Origin: Bacteroidota bacterium | GTDB lineage: Bacteria > Bacteroidota > Bacteroidia > Chitinophagales > Chitinophagaceae | Direction of reading: 5' to 3' | Length of the DNA stretch: 9,911 bases | Assembly: GCA_005883855.1 (NCBI GenBank) | Contig: VBAU01000036.1 | Span: forward strand, 1-9,911 | Shown: piece after piece, positions 8,271 through 9,911 of the stretch | How positions within the stretch are numbered: the first letter of the stretch is position 1 | Layout: each line of letters begins with the position of its first letter | Program-made: the position numbers and the translations under genes | Notes under the pieces: generated by a model | Told to the model about the DNA's origin: nothing | The model's database searches: none | The model's input: only the letters and a program-made list of their open reading frames with translations

Positions 8271-8370
8271 TAGGGCTGAGACCTAAAAATATATTTGGGC
8301 TTAAATTGGAGCTGATTGGAGCCAAATTGGAGCTGGTTGGAGCCAAATTGGAATTTAGGGTCGAGACCTA
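8271..8370 (+). repeat. TTGGAGC repeat unit bounded by 15-bp near-palindromes
   Basis: The ends are TAGGGCTGAGACCTA (8271-8285) and TAGGGTCGAGACCTA (8356-8370), 13 of 15 identical and each nearly self-complementary (TAGG...CCTA). Between them lies a 21-bp tandem repeat, units 8303-8323 and 8324-8344 differing at one base, plus a partial third unit 8345-8353. Each unit carries two TTGGAGC boxes. The structure resembles a tiny MITE-like or subterminal repeat module; the copy at 3943 shares the boxes and the AATTTAGGG tail. Confidence 0.6.
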
Positions 8371-8440
8371 ACAAGCGTCAAGCTGGCGCGTCGAAGCATT
8401 TCACACTTAAACGAGCTCCTATTCGTTATCACAATGTGTT

Positions 8441-8448
8441 TATATATG
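8441..8448 (+). promoter_or_regulatory. TATA-like box of the DUF6532-like gene
   Basis: TATATATG lies 75 bp upstream of the ATG at 8516, followed by a C/T- and A-rich leader. The spacing suits a fungal TATA box with a short 5'UTR. No transcription start can be read from the sequence. Confidence 0.35.
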
Positions 8449-8515
8449 TGTGAACCGAATCTTCTTTTCAAAACAATATCTTTTCAAAACACAATACCGC
8501 GTCAACACGGTCAGT

Positions 8516-9911
8516 ATGGCCGCAAGGAAAAAGTCTCAACTTACCAAAAAATCTCAACCCGCAAGCCGAGGCAAAGAGCCGCAAGCCCCTGCTCAAGCTT
8601 CCAGAAATGATGAATCATCGATCGTAGAGACTCCCATTAACCAGGTGTTTCTTTTATTATTTCTTTCTCTGACAGTTTAGAACCCTTCAAGGAACGTTAC
8701 GACCTCCACTGGAAGAAAGTCGTCATTCTCATCTTCCCTCGGCCCAAGACCGGACGAACTTGATCCCAGTCTCGACTCCATTGGACCCAATACTTTTGTG
8801 TCTCCTGCGGGTGGCCAGTGGACTGTGAAAATGGCAGAAACTGCGAAGGCCATATATCTCACCACTTTACAGAGATCCATGCCAGTTGCTAATGACAATG
8901 AATACGGGAAAGATGATATGTTGCCTTCCCTAAATCGCTATATGGATGGCGCTAGATACGGAGAGCAATACGGTGATCAGCTGGAGGAATCCGATGTGGA
9001 TCCTAATTTAGATGATGACGTGGTGGAAATCAAGCACGGATCCCCTTTACGAAAGCGTCGAATGGAAGAAATTGATACGGATGAAAAGGGATGTAAGAAA
9101 AGGAGGCGTTTCAGGATTTCAGATCTTCCAGAGGATGAAAAGCCTTTATGGTCGATGTTTCTAGAGGCTGTGAGGTTGGATTACGTTCAAAAAGGTCCAG
9201 ACAACCCGGCCCCAGAAGGCGAGACAAGGGGAAGAAAAAGGCTAGCTGACAATCGTGAGCTCATAAGTATGATCAAACGTCGTCACCGTATGATGTTTGG
9301 AGAGGATGCCAGGCCGTTGGCCAAGAGGGAAATAGAAGGGGTAAGCACATACCAAAGAGCATATGATGATTTTCTAGGCGAAACAGCGTACTGATAACTT
9401 CTCTTCCTCCCTTCGAAGGTATATTCTGCAACAAAAGCCATTGACAACCCATTACAATCTGCCCCCGAGGGATTCCAAAGAGCATAGTATCATGGTTGAC
9501 CGGCTCCTAAAAGATTATGGGTTTATATGGAAGACACTTGATGTATGTTTCCAAAATATTCTTCTCTTTGGACGCCGCTGATATAATTATAGCCACGTCG
9601 GGGACGGTTCCAACATCCCGCTATCGTAGAGGGGATAAAAACGATTTATTTCAGTAATAGAAAAGGATTTGGCAATATCGCGCCCGCTGAAGATATGACG
9701 GCCCTCAGAGATAAATTGACGGCTGAGTCGGTTGCATGGGTTTGTATTGCGGTAACTACATTCTGTTCTAGTTAAACTGATAAGTCAGATCCTTTGGGGT
9801 TTTGGACATATCAGGGGCGGAAGCCTCACTCCTGTTCAGCTCCAGCCTCACTTATACAAAGCAAGATGGTCAAAATTCGTGAATGTGATCCAGGCAAAGC
9901 CAAAGATATTG
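8516..9911 (+). CDS. Probable DUF6532 domain protein, nuclear-type (3' partial)
   Basis: The start is the ATG at 8516-8518, opening a Lys/Gln/Ser-rich MAARKKSQLTKKSQ segment. Exons: 8516-8644, 8681-9340, 9378-9542, 9593-9751 and 9789 to the window end, at least 412 residues, all joins in phase 0. The introns are 36, 37, 50 and 37 nt. Taking the AAG acceptor at 9784 instead of the CAG at 9788 leaves a different open frame, but the chosen one is more protein-like. Residues about 1-190 are charged and disordered, with RKRR (167-170) and KKRRR (182-186) forming a putative bipartite nuclear localisation signal. The C-terminal part (HPAIVEGIKTIYFSNRKG, then a helical stretch and HLYKARWSKFVNVI) resembles DUF6532, a basidiomycete domain of unknown function with an HPAI-like block. 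The family call is from memory of the pattern, so moderate. The end of the domain is beyond the window. Confidence 0.65.

Larger units (their letters stand above)
8121..8515. other. Intergenic region between SNF2 gene and DUF6532-like gene
   Basis: About 395 bp with no convincing ORF. It holds the AT palindrome at its left end, the TTGGAGC repeat unit at 8271-8370, a TATA-like box at 8441, and a doubled TCTTTTCAAAACA motif near 8464-8491 in the presumed 5'UTR of the next gene. Confidence 0.5.

Noticed and set aside
1..9911. tRNA, rRNA, CRISPR array, riboswitch or bacterial operon signals
   Set aside because: None were seen; the intron-rich eukaryotic gene structure makes bacterial-type features inapplicable.

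Overview
The window looks like nuclear DNA of a basidiomycete fungus, most likely an Agaricomycete. Three things support this: a Plavaka-type DNA transposase, an SNF2-type ATPase gene and a gene with a probable DUF6532 domain (the last two recognised from memory of families common in Agaricomycetes), all broken up by many very short spliceosomal introns. Introns were inferred by joining open frames across GT...AG boundaries. The joins restore known motifs and keep phase.

Layout. (1) 2-520, plus: the 3' end of an unrecognised tryptophan-rich protein gene, cut by the window edge. (2) 3750-595, minus: a near-complete Plavaka transposase (CACTA/Mirage/Chapaev-like superfamily) in about four exons, convergent with (1). 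(3) 3751-4247: a divergent intergenic region with an RFX X-box-like palindrome and a TTGGAGCC repeat cluster. (4) 4248-8120, plus: an SNF2-like helicase/ATPase gene of about 1,197 codons in 8 or 9 exons, with a long disordered N-terminus and a C-terminal two-lobed ATPase. (5) 8121-8515: an intergenic region with an 18-bp AT palindrome, a tandem repeat built on TTGGAGC between two 15-bp near-palindromes, and a TATA-like box. (6) 8516-9911, plus: a gene with an acidic/basic N-terminus, a putative bipartite nuclear localisation signal and a probable DUF6532 region, running off the right edge.

The most unusual signals are these. Introns are tightly clustered around 35-37 nt. One junction in the SNF2 gene (7684-7716) is a 33-nt in-frame insert with two stop codons; removing it rebuilds helicase motif VI exactly, but only if the intron is GT...TG rather than GT...AG. 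Related TTGGAGC-type repeat clusters lie on both sides of the SNF2 gene, one of them in the promoter region shared with the transposase. This raises the untested possibility that the SNF2 gene is transposon cargo.

No tRNA, rRNA or CRISPR array was recognised, and no clear transposon termini were found.
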